Notes under the pieces: model-generated
Told to the model about the DNA's origin: nothing
The model's database searches: none
The model's input: the letters and a program-made list of their open reading frames with translations, nothing else
Translations under genes and position numbers: made by a program
Part shown: piece after piece, positions 15,406 through 28,100 of the stretch
Layout of the letters: every line of letters starts with the position of its first letter
Position numbering within the stretch: the first letter of the stretch is position 1
Assembly: GCA_022825505.1 (NCBI GenBank)
Contig: JAJDWR010000073.1
Coordinates: forward strand, 178,390 to 242,389
Direction of reading: 5' to 3'
Origin: Gammaproteobacteria bacterium
Lineage (GTDB): Bacteria > Pseudomonadota > Gammaproteobacteria > Steroidobacterales > Rariloculaceae
DNA: 64,000 nt

Positions 15406-16143
15406 TCACTTCAATTCCATCCTGACCACGCCATACAACGACCGAATCTCCGCCTCGCTCAACTGCCTTGTCATACCGCGGTGCATGTCGCCAAGCGCAA
15501 CCGGACCGTAGTCAGTGCGCAGCAGCCGGTTGACGGGTATTTCCAGCGCTGCGAACAGGCGCCGGATTTCGCGGTTGCGGCCCTCATGGAGCGAAACCCG
15601 GTACCAGGCATTGGCGCCCGATCCGCCTTGAACGGAGATGCTGTCAAACTTGGCGACACCGTCCTCAAGTTCGACACCCTCCCGCAGTTGCTTCATCTGC
15701 CGCGTTGAAAGCCGGCCCAGGATTCGCACGGCGTATTTTCTTGAAACCTCATAGCTCGGGTGCATGAGGCGATGCGCGAGTTCGCCGTCGGTGGTGAGGA
15801 GCAACAGCCCGGCCGTGCCGATGTCCAGGCGTCCTACTGCGATCCAGCGTCCGCGCCGTGGCGGTCTGACCTGCTGGAAAACGGTGGGCCGGCCTTCAGG
15901 GTCACGGCGTGTGGTCACTTCGCCCACGCGCTTGTAATACGCAATGCACTGTGCCGGACCGGTCGTGGCGGGCAAGTGCAACAAACGCCCGTCAAGATAG
16001 ACGCGTTCGTTTCCCGAGAGGTGGTCACCCAACTTCGCTGGGACATCACCGACCACCAGGCGCCCCTGCCTGATCCAGCGCTCCACTTGCCGGCGCGACG
16101 CCACGCCGGCGTTCGCCAGCACCTTCTGAATGCGATCAGCCAC
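15406..16143 (-). CDS. rluB: 23S rRNA pseudouridine synthase RluB
   Basis: 245 residues from a GTG that overlaps the scpB stop. The N-terminal S4 RNA-binding domain is RIQKVLANAGVASRRQVERW; the catalytic aspartate is in GRLDIGTAGLLLLTTDG; EGRNREIRRLF follows. It modifies a uridine of the 23S rRNA peptidyl-transferase region. E. coli RluB has a longer basic tail that is absent here. Last gene of the yciO-S2P-scpA-scpB-rluB set. Confidence 0.92.
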   Translation of the reverse strand: MADRIQKVLANAGVASRRQVERWIRQGRLVVGDVPAKLGDHLSGNERVYLDGRLLHLPATTGPAQCIAYYKRVGEVTTRRDPEGRPTVFQQVRPPRRGRWIAVGRLDIGTAGLLLLTTDGELAHRLMHPSYEVSRKYAVRILGRLSTRQMKQLREGVELEDGVAKFDSISVQGGSGANAWYRVSLHEGRNREIRRLFAALEIPVNRLLRTDYGPVALGDMHRGMTRQLSEAEIRSLYGVVRMELK

Positions 16144-16768
16144 CGGTGTCGGTCGAGTCCGGATTCTCCAGCGTCGCTTCGACGGACAGTTCGGCCTGCG
16201 GACTCGGTTCGGGAAGCTCCAGCGCCACGTTCAGATCATCGATATCCCTGATCTCCGACAACGGCGGCAGATCGTCGAGCTTCCTGAGGCCGAAATAGTC
16301 GAGAAATTCCCTGGTCGTCGCGTAGAGGGCGGGCCTGCCGGGTACATCCCGGTGTCCGACGACACGGATCCAGCGTCGCTCCAGCAACGTCCGGACCATG
16401 TTGGTGCTCACCGAAACGCCGCGAACCGCCTCGATGTCGCCCCGGGTCACCGGCTGGCGGTAGGCGATCAGGGCCAATGTTTCCAGCATGGCCCTGGAAT
16501 ACCGTGGGGCGCGTTGTTCCCAGAGCGGTGCGAGCCGCGACGTCATGGATTGGCGGATCTGGATCCGGTAGCCGCTGGCAACTTCCTTGAGTTCGATGCC
16601 GCGGCCCTGGTAATCCGCACCCAGTTCGTCGAGAGCCGCCCTCAGCATGCCGCGCTCGATGTCCTCTGAGCCCGCCGCAAACAGCTCGCCGAGCTGATCC
16701 AGGCTCAAGGGCCGCCCGGCTCCCAGCAGAGCGGCTTCGACAACGTGCTTGATCTCTGCGATTTCCAT
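16136..16768 (-). CDS. scpB: SMC-Scp complex subunit ScpB
   Basis: 210-residue winged-helix protein that binds ScpA and, with SMC, condenses and segregates the chromosome. Recognisable segments are VEAALLGAGRPLSLDQL, LETLALIAYRQPVTRGDIEA and RGVSVSTNMVRTLLERRWI. It lies nine bases after scpA; the smc gene itself is in this window at 25101. Presence of Smc-ScpAB indicates that this lineage does not rely on MukBEF, at least not alone. Confidence 0.93.
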   Translation of the reverse strand: MEIAEIKHVVEAALLGAGRPLSLDQLGELFAAGSEDIERGMLRAALDELGADYQGRGIELKEVASGYRIQIRQSMTSRLAPLWEQRAPRYSRAMLETLALIAYRQPVTRGDIEAVRGVSVSTNMVRTLLERRWIRVVGHRDVPGRPALYATTREFLDYFGLRKLDDLPPLSEIRDIDDLNVALELPEPSPQAELSVEATLENPDSTDTGG

Positions 16769-16777
16769 CGCGGCCGC

Positions 16778-17776
16778 TCAGGCGTTCTGTTCCCCAATAT
16801 TGGCGCCATCCGGAGCTGCACGCTCCGGCCCTGCCCCGTCCGGCCCCGCACCCTCCGGCCCCGCACCCTCCGGCCCCGCACTGTCCGGCTCGGCGCCCTC
16901 CGAATCCGGTGCGCCCGCAGAAGCACGCAGGTAGATGGGTCCGTAGAGTTCGTTCTGGACGACGTCCACCGTGGCGTCCTTGATCAGCTCCAGAATGGCG
17001 AGGAACGTCACCGCCAGTCCGGGCCGGCCCTCCCTGGGGTCGAAGAGCTGACTGAATTCCCTGAACCCGGTGCTTTCGAGCGTGTCCAGAATCTGTGACA
17101 TGCGCTCCCTGACCGACAGGCGTTCCCGCTGTACGTGATGGTGAGAGTAGAGATCCGCCCGCCGGACGGCGTCCTGAAACGCCAGCAGCAGCTCTCTCAG
17201 GTCCACCTCGGGAGGCTTGGTGACCAGCCGCTTCCCTTCAACCTCCGCAGTAGCCTGCGCGATGTCCCGCTCCATGCGTTCCAGCTCGTCCATGTCCTCG
17301 GCGGCCGACTTGAATCGTTCGTATTCCTGGAGACGGCGGACCAGTTCGGCGCGGGGGTCCTCTTCCTCGTCGCTGTCTCCCGGCGGCCTCGGCAGCAGGA
17401 TTCTCGACTTGATCTCCGCCAGCGTGGCCGCCATGACCAGGTACTCGCCCGCCAGTTCGAACTGCATGTCCTGCATGAGCTCGATATAGCGTGTGTACTG
17501 CTCCGTGACCTCGGCGATGGGAATGTCGAGGATGTCCAGGTTCTGCCGCCGGATGAGGTACAGCAAGAGATCCAGCGGCCCCTCAAAGGCCTGGAGAAAG
17601 ACCTTGAGGGCGTGCGGCGGAATATAGAGGTCCCGCGGCAGTTCCGTAACCGGCTCGCCCTCGACCACCGCGAAGGGCATTTCGCGCTGCCGGGGATCGC
17701 CCGCCTCCCCGGAGATGGGTGGCGCCGTGGGAACCAGCTTGAGCCTGGGTTTGGATGAACGCCCGGTCTCTGTCAT
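16778..17776 (-). CDS. scpA: SMC-Scp complex kleisin ScpA
   Basis: 332-residue kleisin bridging the SMC heads. Core motifs are FEGPLDLLLYLIRRQ, LDILDIPIAEVTEQYTRYI and EYLVMAATLAEIKSRILLP, with a C-terminal winged helix around AVTFLAILELIKD. After the family core a tail of about 40 residues contains five-residue Pro/Glu/Gly/Ala repeats (PEGAG, PDGAG), encoded by 15-base tandem repeats at about 16835-16890; such repeats can vary in number. ATG directly abuts the upstream S2P gene. Confidence 0.93.
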   Translation of the reverse strand: MTETGRSSKPRLKLVPTAPPISGEAGDPRQREMPFAVVEGEPVTELPRDLYIPPHALKVFLQAFEGPLDLLLYLIRRQNLDILDIPIAEVTEQYTRYIELMQDMQFELAGEYLVMAATLAEIKSRILLPRPPGDSDEEEDPRAELVRRLQEYERFKSAAEDMDELERMERDIAQATAEVEGKRLVTKPPEVDLRELLLAFQDAVRRADLYSHHHVQRERLSVRERMSQILDTLESTGFREFSQLFDPREGRPGLAVTFLAILELIKDATVDVVQNELYGPIYLRASAGAPDSEGAEPDSAGPEGAGPEGAGPDGAGPERAAPDGANIGEQNA

Positions 17777-18451
17777 TCAGGCAAGTCCGGCTACCGTTCG
17801 CAGGAAGAATCGCAGCAGCGGCAGTCGCACCGGATCCACGAGCACCCAAAGGACACCCGTGAACATCAACGCAATCAGGATCATGAATCCGAACGGCTCC
17901 ACGATTTGCAGCCCCCGGGCCAACTGCGGCGGCAGCAGGCCCGCCAGCACGCGTCCGCCGTCCAGGGGCGGAATGGGCAACATGTTGAAGACGGCCAGAA
18001 GTACGTTGATTACGACCCCGAACAAACTCATCCGCACGATCCAGTCGTCCTGGAGGTCCAGGCCCGGATCGAATGCGAGCCGCTGCGACAGCAGCAGCGC
18101 CCACCCAAGGGCCATGACCAGATTGACCGCCGGACCGGCGGCGGCCACCAGGATCATGTCGCGCCTCGGATTGCGAAGGTTGTGAAACGCCACGGGCACC
18201 GGCTTGGCCCAGCCGAATGCCCACGCGCCGGAACTTACTACCACCAAGACAAAGGGCACGATAATCGTCCCGAGTGGATCCACGTGCTTGATCGGATTGA
18301 GCGTCAGGCGACCGGCGTACTTGGCCGTTGGGTCTCCAAATTGAAGTGCAACCCACCCATGAGCGACTTCATGCACGGTAATCGCGAATATCAACGGAAT
18401 GGCGACCGTCGCCACCAGGATCACGATGCTCATGATTTGCGCGTCCGGCAT
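17777..18451 (-). CDS. Site-2 protease family membrane zinc peptidase
   Basis: 224 residues. HEVAHGW is the HExxH zinc motif and NMLPIPPLDGGRV is the second S2P motif with the third ligand Asp. About six hydrophobic segments. This short PDZ-free group usually sits between yciO and scpA, as here. Substrate unknown. ATG 18451 is chosen; an internal ATG at 18433 is also possible. Confidence 0.88.
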   Translation of the reverse strand: MPDAQIMSIVILVATVAIPLIFAITVHEVAHGWVALQFGDPTAKYAGRLTLNPIKHVDPLGTIIVPFVLVVVSSGAWAFGWAKPVPVAFHNLRNPRRDMILVAAAGPAVNLVMALGWALLLSQRLAFDPGLDLQDDWIVRMSLFGVVINVLLAVFNMLPIPPLDGGRVLAGLLPPQLARGLQIVEPFGFMILIALMFTGVLWVLVDPVRLPLLRFFLRTVAGLA

Positions 18452-18531
18452 GCGCGTAGGATAGCCCGGTTTACGCCCCAGTCGCCAGCAGACCGTGACG
18501 AAAGTGCGAGCGGGACCAATACCGGTCGCTG

Positions 18532-19152
18532 CTACGTTAAACCGGCCACGCTTCCCTTGCCCACGCGCAGGATTTGCACATCGCCCTTGCTCAGATCCAG
18601 GACGGTGGTCGGCTCGATGCCGCAGGAGTCTCCGTCCACGATGAGATCCAGCTGGCGCTCCAGACGATCGCGGATTTCCTGCGCATCGGTCAGGGGGATG
18701 TCGTCTCCGGGCAGGTGCAGCGTGGAACTGATGAGAGGCTCGTCCAGAGTTGCCAATATGGCCTGCGCGATGGGGTGATTCGGTACCCGAAGGCCAATGG
18801 AACGACGTTTGGGGTCCTGCAGGCGGCGCGGAACCTCCCGGGTCGCCCCCAGAACAAATGTGTACGGGCCGGGGGTCAAAGAACGCACCAGCCGGTAGGC
18901 CCACTTGTCCAGGCGGGCGTAGGTGGAAATCTCCGACAGGTCCCGGCACACCAGCGTGAAATGGTGTCCCTTGCGCTTGCCGCGAAGCCGGCGGATGCGT
19001 TCCGCCGCCCACCGGTCTCCCAGGTTCGCACCCAGCGCGTAACAGGAGTCGGTGGGATAGGCGATCAGGCCGCCGGACCGGATGATCCGCACCGCCCCAT
19101 CCAGCAGGCGGCCCTGGGGATTGTCCGGGTGGATCCGAAAGAACTGGCTCAT
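18532..19152 (-). CDS. YciO/TsaC-family L-threonylcarbamoyladenylate synthase-like protein
   Basis: 206 residues of the Sua5/YciO/YrdC fold. Motifs are GGLIAYPTDSCYALG, KRKGHHFTLVCRDLSE and SIGLRVPNHPIAQAI. The Sua5/YrdC enzymes make threonylcarbamoyl-AMP for tRNA t6A37; the YciO branch, which this position suggests, has a less certain role. First gene of the minus-strand set with S2P, ScpA, ScpB and RluB. Confidence 0.85.
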   Translation of the reverse strand: MSQFFRIHPDNPQGRLLDGAVRIIRSGGLIAYPTDSCYALGANLGDRWAAERIRRLRGKRKGHHFTLVCRDLSEISTYARLDKWAYRLVRSLTPGPYTFVLGATREVPRRLQDPKRRSIGLRVPNHPIAQAILATLDEPLISSTLHLPGDDIPLTDAQEIRDRLERQLDLIVDGDSCGIEPTTVLDLSKGDVQILRVGKGSVAGLT

Positions 19153-19546
19153 TTGGAGATTCTATCCTTCATCCAATCGCCGAGCGCGGTCTCCTTGCTC
19201 CGGCAATCGGTTCTACCGTAGACTGCTTCGTAGCGCCGGAAGCATTCCGTAATACTCTCATGCCTGCGGGCGAGCGCGGGGGTTACGACCCGCCCGGTGC
19301 GTCAGTTCCCCTCCCTCCCGATTCTCTCGTACCGTCGCTTCGTAGCGCTATAAGTTGCCGATCAGGGCGAGAGCGAGCGCCTCGTCGGCGGCATCGTGAT
19401 CCATGCCGGGAGTGTCACAGACGACACCGGAGAATGGATATGCGCATTATTGGGCGGAATGCGCGGAATCGGGACCATAATGAATCTTTACGCTATAGAT
19501 ACCTTACTTGCGTTAAGATGCAGCGCTCGGAAGCGGCGCCACTGTC
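19153..19546. other. Divergent intergenic region, no gene recognised
   Basis: 394 bases between yciO and yciB. Bases 19440-19520 are clearly more AT-rich than the surroundings and contain an imperfect dyad TTTACGC / GCGTTAA (about 19489-19516), a plausible promoter or operator area for yciB. In many relatives a PHP-domain gene occupies this position; none is evident here. Confidence 0.4.
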
Positions 19547-20092
19547 ATGCAGGCACTGATCGACTTTCTGCCCATCATCGTCTTCTTCGTGGTTTACCAG
19601 GCCGCCGACATCTATGTGGCCACGGGGGCGCTGATCGTCGCCATGGCGTTGCAGATCGCATACCAGTGGCTGCGGACCCGAACCGTCAACAGGATGCTGC
19701 TGATTTCCGGCGGCCTCGTGTTCCTCTTCGGCGGCATCACCCTGCTCTTTCGCAATCCCATCTTCATCCAGTGGAAGCCCACGGTCGTGAACTGGCTGTT
19801 CGCGGCGGGGTTTCTTGCCAGCCGCTACATCGGCGCCAAGACGCTGACAGAGCGGCTGATGGGCCAGGCCGTGGAGCTGGAACCGATCATGTGGCGGCAA
19901 CTCAACCTCATGTGGGTCGGCAACTTCACCTTTCTCGGCGCCGCGAACATCTACGTCGTCTACAACTTTTCCGAAGCGTTCTGGGTGAACTTCAAGCTGT
20001 TCGGCATGCTTGGATTCACGCTGCTGATGGTGATCGTCCAGGTAGCCTGGATCGCCGCGAAGACGGCTGACAGGCAGCACCAGGAGGGCTGA
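19547..20092 (+). CDS. yciB: Inner-membrane septation protein YciB (IspZ)
   Basis: 181 residues with about five transmembrane segments, starting MQALIDFLPIIVFFVVYQ, with LMGQAVELEPIMWRQLN and NLMWVGNFTFLG typical of YciB. Involved in envelope/septum maintenance; the mechanism is not settled. Followed after two bases by yciI, giving the usual yciB-yciI pair. Confidence 0.93.
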   Translation: MQALIDFLPIIVFFVVYQAADIYVATGALIVAMALQIAYQWLRTRTVNRMLLISGGLVFLFGGITLLFRNPIFIQWKPTVVNWLFAAGFLASRYIGAKTLTERLMGQAVELEPIMWRQLNLMWVGNFTFLGAANIYVVYNFSEAFWVNFKLFGMLGFTLLMVIVQVAWIAAKTADRQHQEG

Positions 20093-20094
20093 TC

Positions 20095-20394
20095 GTGCTC
20101 TACTGCATCCTGGCCCGGGACGTACCCGAAAGCGAGCCGCTGAGAGCGAAAGCGAGAAAGGCGCACATGGCCCGTTACCTGAAGCTGGTCGAGGAAGGCC
20201 GGGTCATCGCCGCCGGCGCCCTGCCGAACATCGATGCGCCGGACCCGGGACCCGCAGGCGTCGCCGGCAGCCTGACCATCGCCGAGTTCGAATCGCTTGC
20301 GGAAGCTCGCGAATGGGCCGAATCGGATCCGTTTGTCGAGTCCGGCGCCTACGAATCCGTGGAAGTGCACCCCTTCAAACAGGTCCTGCCGTGA
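20095..20394 (+). CDS. yciI: YciI-family protein
   Basis: 99 residues from GTG 20095. Ferredoxin-like alpha/beta protein with the family pattern RKAHMARYLKLVEEGRVIAAG and a catalytic-type His-Asp pair (H24; D in AESDPFVESG). E. coli YciI has weak hydrolase-like activity; its role is unknown. The stop overlaps the bolA start (GTGA). Confidence 0.9.
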   Translation: MLYCILARDVPESEPLRAKARKAHMARYLKLVEEGRVIAAGALPNIDAPDPGPAGVAGSLTIAEFESLAEAREWAESDPFVESGAYESVEVHPFKQVLP

Positions 20395-20678
20395 GCGAGG
20401 ATCGGCTCCGCCTGATACGTTCACGGCTGGAAACCGCTTTTGAACCTGAACAACTGGAGTTGGTTGACGAGAGCCACCGGCACCGTGGCCACGCCGGCGC
20501 CGCCGATGGCAGGGGTCACTTCAAGGTTCGAATCGTTTCGCACCGGTTCCGGCATACCCGGCCCCTGCAGCGGCAGCGAATGGTTTTCGAGGCGCTCGGG
20601 GACCTGATGAAGACCGACATCCACGCCCTGAGCATTTCCGCACAACCCCCGACCGCCGGAGACCCCGGCGGCAATTGA
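20391..20678 (+). CDS. bolA: BolA-family protein
   Basis: 95 residues from GTG 20391. LIRSRLETAFEPEQLELVDE, HRHRGHAGAADG, GHFKVRIVS and RHRMVFEAL-like QRQRMVFEALGDLM are the BolA/YrbA fold features. BolA proteins partner with monothiol glutaredoxins around iron-sulphur clusters and affect morphology. Part of the yciB-yciI-bolA-PPIase run. Confidence 0.9.
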   Translation: MSEDRLRLIRSRLETAFEPEQLELVDESHRHRGHAGAADGRGHFKVRIVSHRFRHTRPLQRQRMVFEALGDLMKTDIHALSISAQPPTAGDPGGN

Positions 20679-20685
20679 CCGCGAG

Positions 20686-21537
20686 ATGACCATGAACAAA
20701 CACTACGCGAGCGCGAGTTCCCTTCTGTTGGCCCTGGTGCTTGGCGGCTGCGCCGAGACCGAGCAAGCGGACTCCGAAGCAGCCGAGGCCAATCCCTTTG
20801 GCGAGGCCACGGTGGCGACGATCAACGGCGCGCCAATCTACGCCACGTTCTTCGACGCCTACGCCACGGCACGGCTGCAACAGCCCGCTGAAGACCTCTC
20901 GGACGATGACCGCGACCTGTTGCTCGAGGAGTTGATCCAGTTTCATCTTCTCGCGGGAGCGGCCATCGAAGAGGGGCTGCCCCAGGAACTGGATTTCGCC
21001 ATCGAACAAGAAATTCAGCGCCTGCAGATGCTGAGCCGCGCGATGGCCACACGGTACCTGGACGAGAACCCGCCGACCTCGATCGAGTTGCAGGACGCCT
21101 ACGAACAGAACATCGACCAGTTATCCGGCGTCCAGTACAAGGCGCGCCACATTCTCGTGGACCAGGAGGCTGAAGCTGTAGCGATTATCGGAGAACTGGA
21201 AGGCGGCGCCGATTTCGCACAACTGGCCATGGAACGCTCCACCGGGCCATCCGGACCCAACGGCGGCGACCTGGGCTGGTTTTCGGCCGATACCATGGTC
21301 GCACCCTTTTCCGACGCCGTAGTTGCCATGGAAGTGGGCACGTATTCTCAGCAACCCGTGCAGACGCGTTTTGGCTGGCACGTGATTCTCCTGGAGGAAA
21401 TGGAGGATCGCCAGCCGCCGGGTCTGGAGGCCGTACGCGCCGACATCACTTCAGTGGTGGAGCAGCAGAAGGTCGAAGCGTTCCTGAATTCGTTGCGGGA
21501 GGCGGCGGAGATCGTCTTGGGGGACGAGTCCGGCTGA
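20686..21537 (+). CDS. Lipoprotein peptidyl-prolyl isomerase (parvulin, PpiC/PrsA-like)
   Basis: 283 residues. Signal peptide with lipobox LVLGGC, so probably a membrane-anchored periplasmic lipoprotein. An N-terminal SurA-type helical chaperone region is followed by a parvulin domain: YKARHILVDQEAEA, FAQLAMERSTGPSG, GGDLGWFSADTMV and TRFGWHVILLEE. Assists folding of exported proteins. Eight bases after bolA. Confidence 0.88.
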   Translation: MTMNKHYASASSLLLALVLGGCAETEQADSEAAEANPFGEATVATINGAPIYATFFDAYATARLQQPAEDLSDDDRDLLLEELIQFHLLAGAAIEEGLPQELDFAIEQEIQRLQMLSRAMATRYLDENPPTSIELQDAYEQNIDQLSGVQYKARHILVDQEAEAVAIIGELEGGADFAQLAMERSTGPSGPNGGDLGWFSADTMVAPFSDAVVAMEVGTYSQQPVQTRFGWHVILLEEMEDRQPPGLEAVRADITSVVEQQKVEAFLNSLREAAEIVLGDESG

Positions 21538-21632
21538 TGCCTGGCGGCTACGGCAACCGAGCGAATTGCCAGGTGGTCGACCCAATGTCCCTGCGTGTTG
21601 CGGGATCCCGGCGACAAGCCCTGATGAGGTAG

Positions 21633-24284
<2,652 letters not shown>

Positions 24285-24336
24285 GCCCGATCAGTCCGAA
24301 CGCTACATGGTTCGCAAATCCGGGGTGCGCCGGTGC

Positions 24337-25101
24337 TCACGACCGTCGGCCTCGATACTCGATCAGTTCTTCGCGAAGGAAGCGTTCGCGCTGGATGCTC
24401 CAGGAATTCCCCAACTCGTCGAGCAGTCGGGCGTCCAGCGTTTGGCAAAGATCGCGCGCGATGCGGATCATCGTGTCGAACCGTTCGGCCGGGTCGCGGG
24501 ATCCGGGCAAGACCATGAAGAAGGTCACGCCGGGCAATCTCGTATCCGGAAGATTGGACAGATCGAACGAACCGGGCTCCACCAGGTTGGCGACGCTGAA
24601 ACCGCTCTCCGGAACATTGCGATCTTCGCAGTAGTGGAAGATTTCGTATGGGCCGTGCTGCAGCCCTGCCTCCCGCAGTGCCCGGACGGTGCGCTCCGCG
24701 TCCAGTTCCTCGCCTTCGCGGGGAATCAGGCGCAGGCTGACGACCCGCTCCGTGTCCCTCTCTGCGTTGGCACTGTCGGCGGCAACCTGCCGGTCGTCGG
24801 GATGTTCGCCGGAATCGCCTTCGGGGAGGGTCTCGTCCTCATCGGCTCCGGGCGAGCCACCCTCTGCCTCGAAGCTCGCGGCGAACGCTTCCTGCGGCTG
24901 GACCGGCTCCGTTGCCGGAACAAACGACTCTGTAACCGGAACAGGGGACTCTGTTTCAGGGGGCCAGACTTGCGGTTCGGACCGGGGCGTTTCAGCCGCC
25001 CTGGAACGCGACTTGATCAAGCCTGCGAGGAAAACGACCAGTACGACCAGCAGACCGAGGCCGAGCAGTACCCAGCGCAATTCCAGTTCGGACCAGACCA
25101 T
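24337..25101 (-). CDS. zipA: Cell division protein ZipA
   Basis: 254 residues. One N-terminal transmembrane helix (WVLLGLGLLVVLVVFLAGLI), then a Pro/Glu-rich linker (about 35-115) and a C-terminal FtsZ-binding domain (VVSLRLIP, GPYEIFHYC, TRLPGVTFFMVLPGSRDPAE). Tethers FtsZ to the membrane. ATG 25101 overlaps the smc stop; smc-zipA facing ligA is the common gammaproteobacterial order. Confidence 0.92.
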   Translation of the reverse strand: MVWSELELRWVLLGLGLLVVLVVFLAGLIKSRSRAAETPRSEPQVWPPETESPVPVTESFVPATEPVQPQEAFAASFEAEGGSPGADEDETLPEGDSGEHPDDRQVAADSANAERDTERVVSLRLIPREGEELDAERTVRALREAGLQHGPYEIFHYCEDRNVPESGFSVANLVEPGSFDLSNLPDTRLPGVTFFMVLPGSRDPAERFDTMIRIARDLCQTLDARLLDELGNSWSIQRERFLREELIEYRGRRS

Positions 25102-28100
25102 TACACGGCAGCAAGCTGAACCGCCTCGTCGATGTCCACGGCAACCAGCCGGGACACCCCCGGCTCGCTCATGGTCACGCCCGTGAGTTGTTGCATGGAC
25201 TCCATGGTGGTCTTGTTGTGCGTAATCAGAACGAATTGCACGCGCTGCGACATCTCACCGACGATCTCCGCGAACCGGCCCACGTTGGCATCGTCCAGGG
25301 GGGCGTCGACCTCATCCAGCAGGCAGAACGGCGCCGGATTGAGTTCGAAGATCGAAAACACCAGCGCCACCGCGGTCAAGGCCTTTTCGCCGCCGGAGAG
25401 CAGGTGAATCGTGCTCACGCGCTTGCCGGGGGGACGTGCCATGATCGTGACACCCGAAGTGAGCAGATCGTCGCCGTCGAGTTCGAGGTACGCGTGCCCG
25501 CCGCCGTAGAGTCTGGGGAACAGTCTCGCAAGACCGGCGTTGGCGGCCTTGAAGGTTTCGTCGAATCGCGTCCGCGTTTCGCGGTCGATCTTGCGGATAG
25601 CGTTTTCCAGCGTGGCCAGCGCCTTGCCGAGATCCGCGAACTGATCATCGAGATACTGCTTGCGCTGCGACTGCTGGTCGAGTTCGTCGATGGCCGCCAG
25701 GTTGACGGATCCCAGCAACCGGATACGCCGTTCCAGTTTCGCAAGATCCGTCTTCCAGGAGGAGACCGATGCGTCTTCGGGAAGCGACTCGAGCAATTGA
25801 TCGGCATCAAAACCGGTCCTCGACAAGTCGGTGCCGACCGAATCCATCCGCACCTCGACCTCGCGTACGTCCAGCCGCGCCTCCTCCACCGCCTGACGCG
25901 CTGCGTCCACGTCCCGCTCCTTCTCCGCATGGCTGAACTTCGAATCTCTCAGGCGCGATTCAGCGTCCTCCACGGCACTGCGGGCCGCATGAAGACGCTC
26001 CTCGACCTTGAGTTTTTCCCGTAGCTGTTCTTCGAGCCTGCGCCGTTCTTCGGCCACCGGTTTGACGGCAGCCTGAATTTCGGCTTCCAGTTCGCCCTGG
26101 CGCCGGCGCAGATGCTCCTGCTGGTCCCGTACGCGGTCCAGCGCACCGAGAGCCGACTCCCTGGTATTTTTCTCCGCCTCGATACGCGACGAAAGGCTCT
26201 GGACTTCGGCTCGAGCCTGCTCCTCGAGCGTGCGCGATTCATCGAGCCTGCGCCGATTCTCATCGCGGCGGACTTCGACCTCCCCCCGCGTGCCGGCCAA
26301 TTCCTTGCGTCGCGCCTGCGCTTGCTCGAACTCCGCCAGGGACTGCGCCTCGCGATCCGCAAGGCCCCGGAGTTCTCCTGCAATATCGTGGATGCGGCGC
26401 TGCCCGGCCTGATTCCTGCGCAGCCATTCCTCATGGCGCGAACGGCCGCTCTCCAGTTTGCTTCGAACATCAGCGTAGCGCTGCCGGTGCTCGGCCGCTT
26501 CCGCCTGCGCCCCGCCCTGGCCGGCCTCGAGCCGCTCCAGCTCCGCGCGGATGCTGCCCAGCCTGATTTCCTGCACCTCGACCCGTTCCTCGCACACAGC
26601 GATGCTCTTGCGCAGCCCCTTGATCTCCTCGGCACGTGCCAGCAAGCCCGCCTGCGGATCGGCGTCCCGCCTGATCCTGATCCACTGCCGGCCCATCCAC
26701 AGACCGTCGCGCGTCACCACGGACTCGTGCGGCCTCAATCGCCCGCGAATCGCCAGGGCCTCCGTCACGGACTCGACCGCGCGCACGCCCTTGAGCAGCT
26801 TGTCCACGGCAGGACCCCTGACAAAATGGCGCAGCATGCGCTTGGGTCCGCGTCCGGCCGGATCGTCGGAAATTCCACCGTCCCAGAGCATGACCTGTCC
26901 TGATCTGAGCTGTTCCAGGCGCGGCGCCGCCTCTTCGATTCCGTCCACGCATACGGCCTGCAGATAGTCGCCCAGCACGGTCTCGACAGCCGTTTCCCAG
27001 CCTTCCTCCACCTTCAGGGAGTCGGCGTAGCGCGCGTTGGAAAGCCAGTCGCTGGCGCGGAGCCAATCGCCGACCTGCGTGGATGCGGGCTCGGCGGCCG
27101 CCTCCTGCAGCGCTTCAAGAGAAGCCAACCGGCCCCGCTGTTCATGCAGTTGCTGCCGCGCCTCGTCCAGGCGCGGTGCGGTGCCCGCCTCCGATTCTCG
27201 CAGCGATTGAAGTTGATTCCATGTGCCTTCGAGCGCGGCGGTTGCGGCTTCGCTGGCACGCTTGAGCGATTTTTCCTCTTCGGCCAGTTGTCCGAGCCGC
27301 TTCTGCAACTGCTCGGCGTTCGCGCCGGAAAGCTCCTCTTCCAGCAGTCCCCGTTCCTCCTGCAAGCGCTGCCGATGGGCTCGCAGGTGCCCGAGACGTT
27401 CCTCTTCGATCCGTTCCCTGTGCTCGGTTTCGGTAAGCGTCTCGATGATGCGTCCCCACTGCTCCTGCGACTCCTCCCAGGCCTGTTCCGCCTGGCGCAG
27501 GTCATCCAGGGCGCCCCTATACGCGCTGCGGGCGCTCTCAAGACCTGGCCCGAGTTCATTCAACAGGCGATCAACCCGCGTTATGGCTGCACGATCGCTG
27601 TCGGAAAGCGCCCGGCTCTGCACCAACTGTCCGGCGATCTCTTCCAGGTCCTGTTCCTGACGCTGTTGAAGCCTGCGGCGATGCTCGAGGGACTGTTCGA
27701 GGCGGCTGATGTCCGATTCCACCTTCAGCGCCCGGCTGCGCACATCCCCGTGCTGACTGTTGCGCTCGTCCAGTTCAAGCCGCAACTCTTCGATCAGCGC
27801 TTCGGTTGCGCGTTGTTGCGCCAGCGCGGCTTCCAGGCCGGTTCGTTTTTCTTCCAGGTGGGCGCATCTGGCCCCGTGGTCGTCCTGCAGCGCCGACAAG
27901 CGCAACACGAGCAACTCGGCCTCCATCCGCCGCTGATCGGCTTTCAGAGTCCTGTATCGCTCGGCGGCCCGCGCCTGACGCTGCAGGCGGCTGATCTGCT
28001 TGCCGACCTCCTCCAGCAGGTCGGTGAGCCTGTCCAGGTTCTCGCGGGTGCGCCGAATGCGGTGTTCGGTCTCCCGGCGGCGCGCCTTGTACCTGGAAAT

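Noticed and set aside
15095..15409. Minus-strand ORF of 104 codons before rluB
   Set aside because: No family resemblance and equally long frames on the other strand; not supported as a gene.
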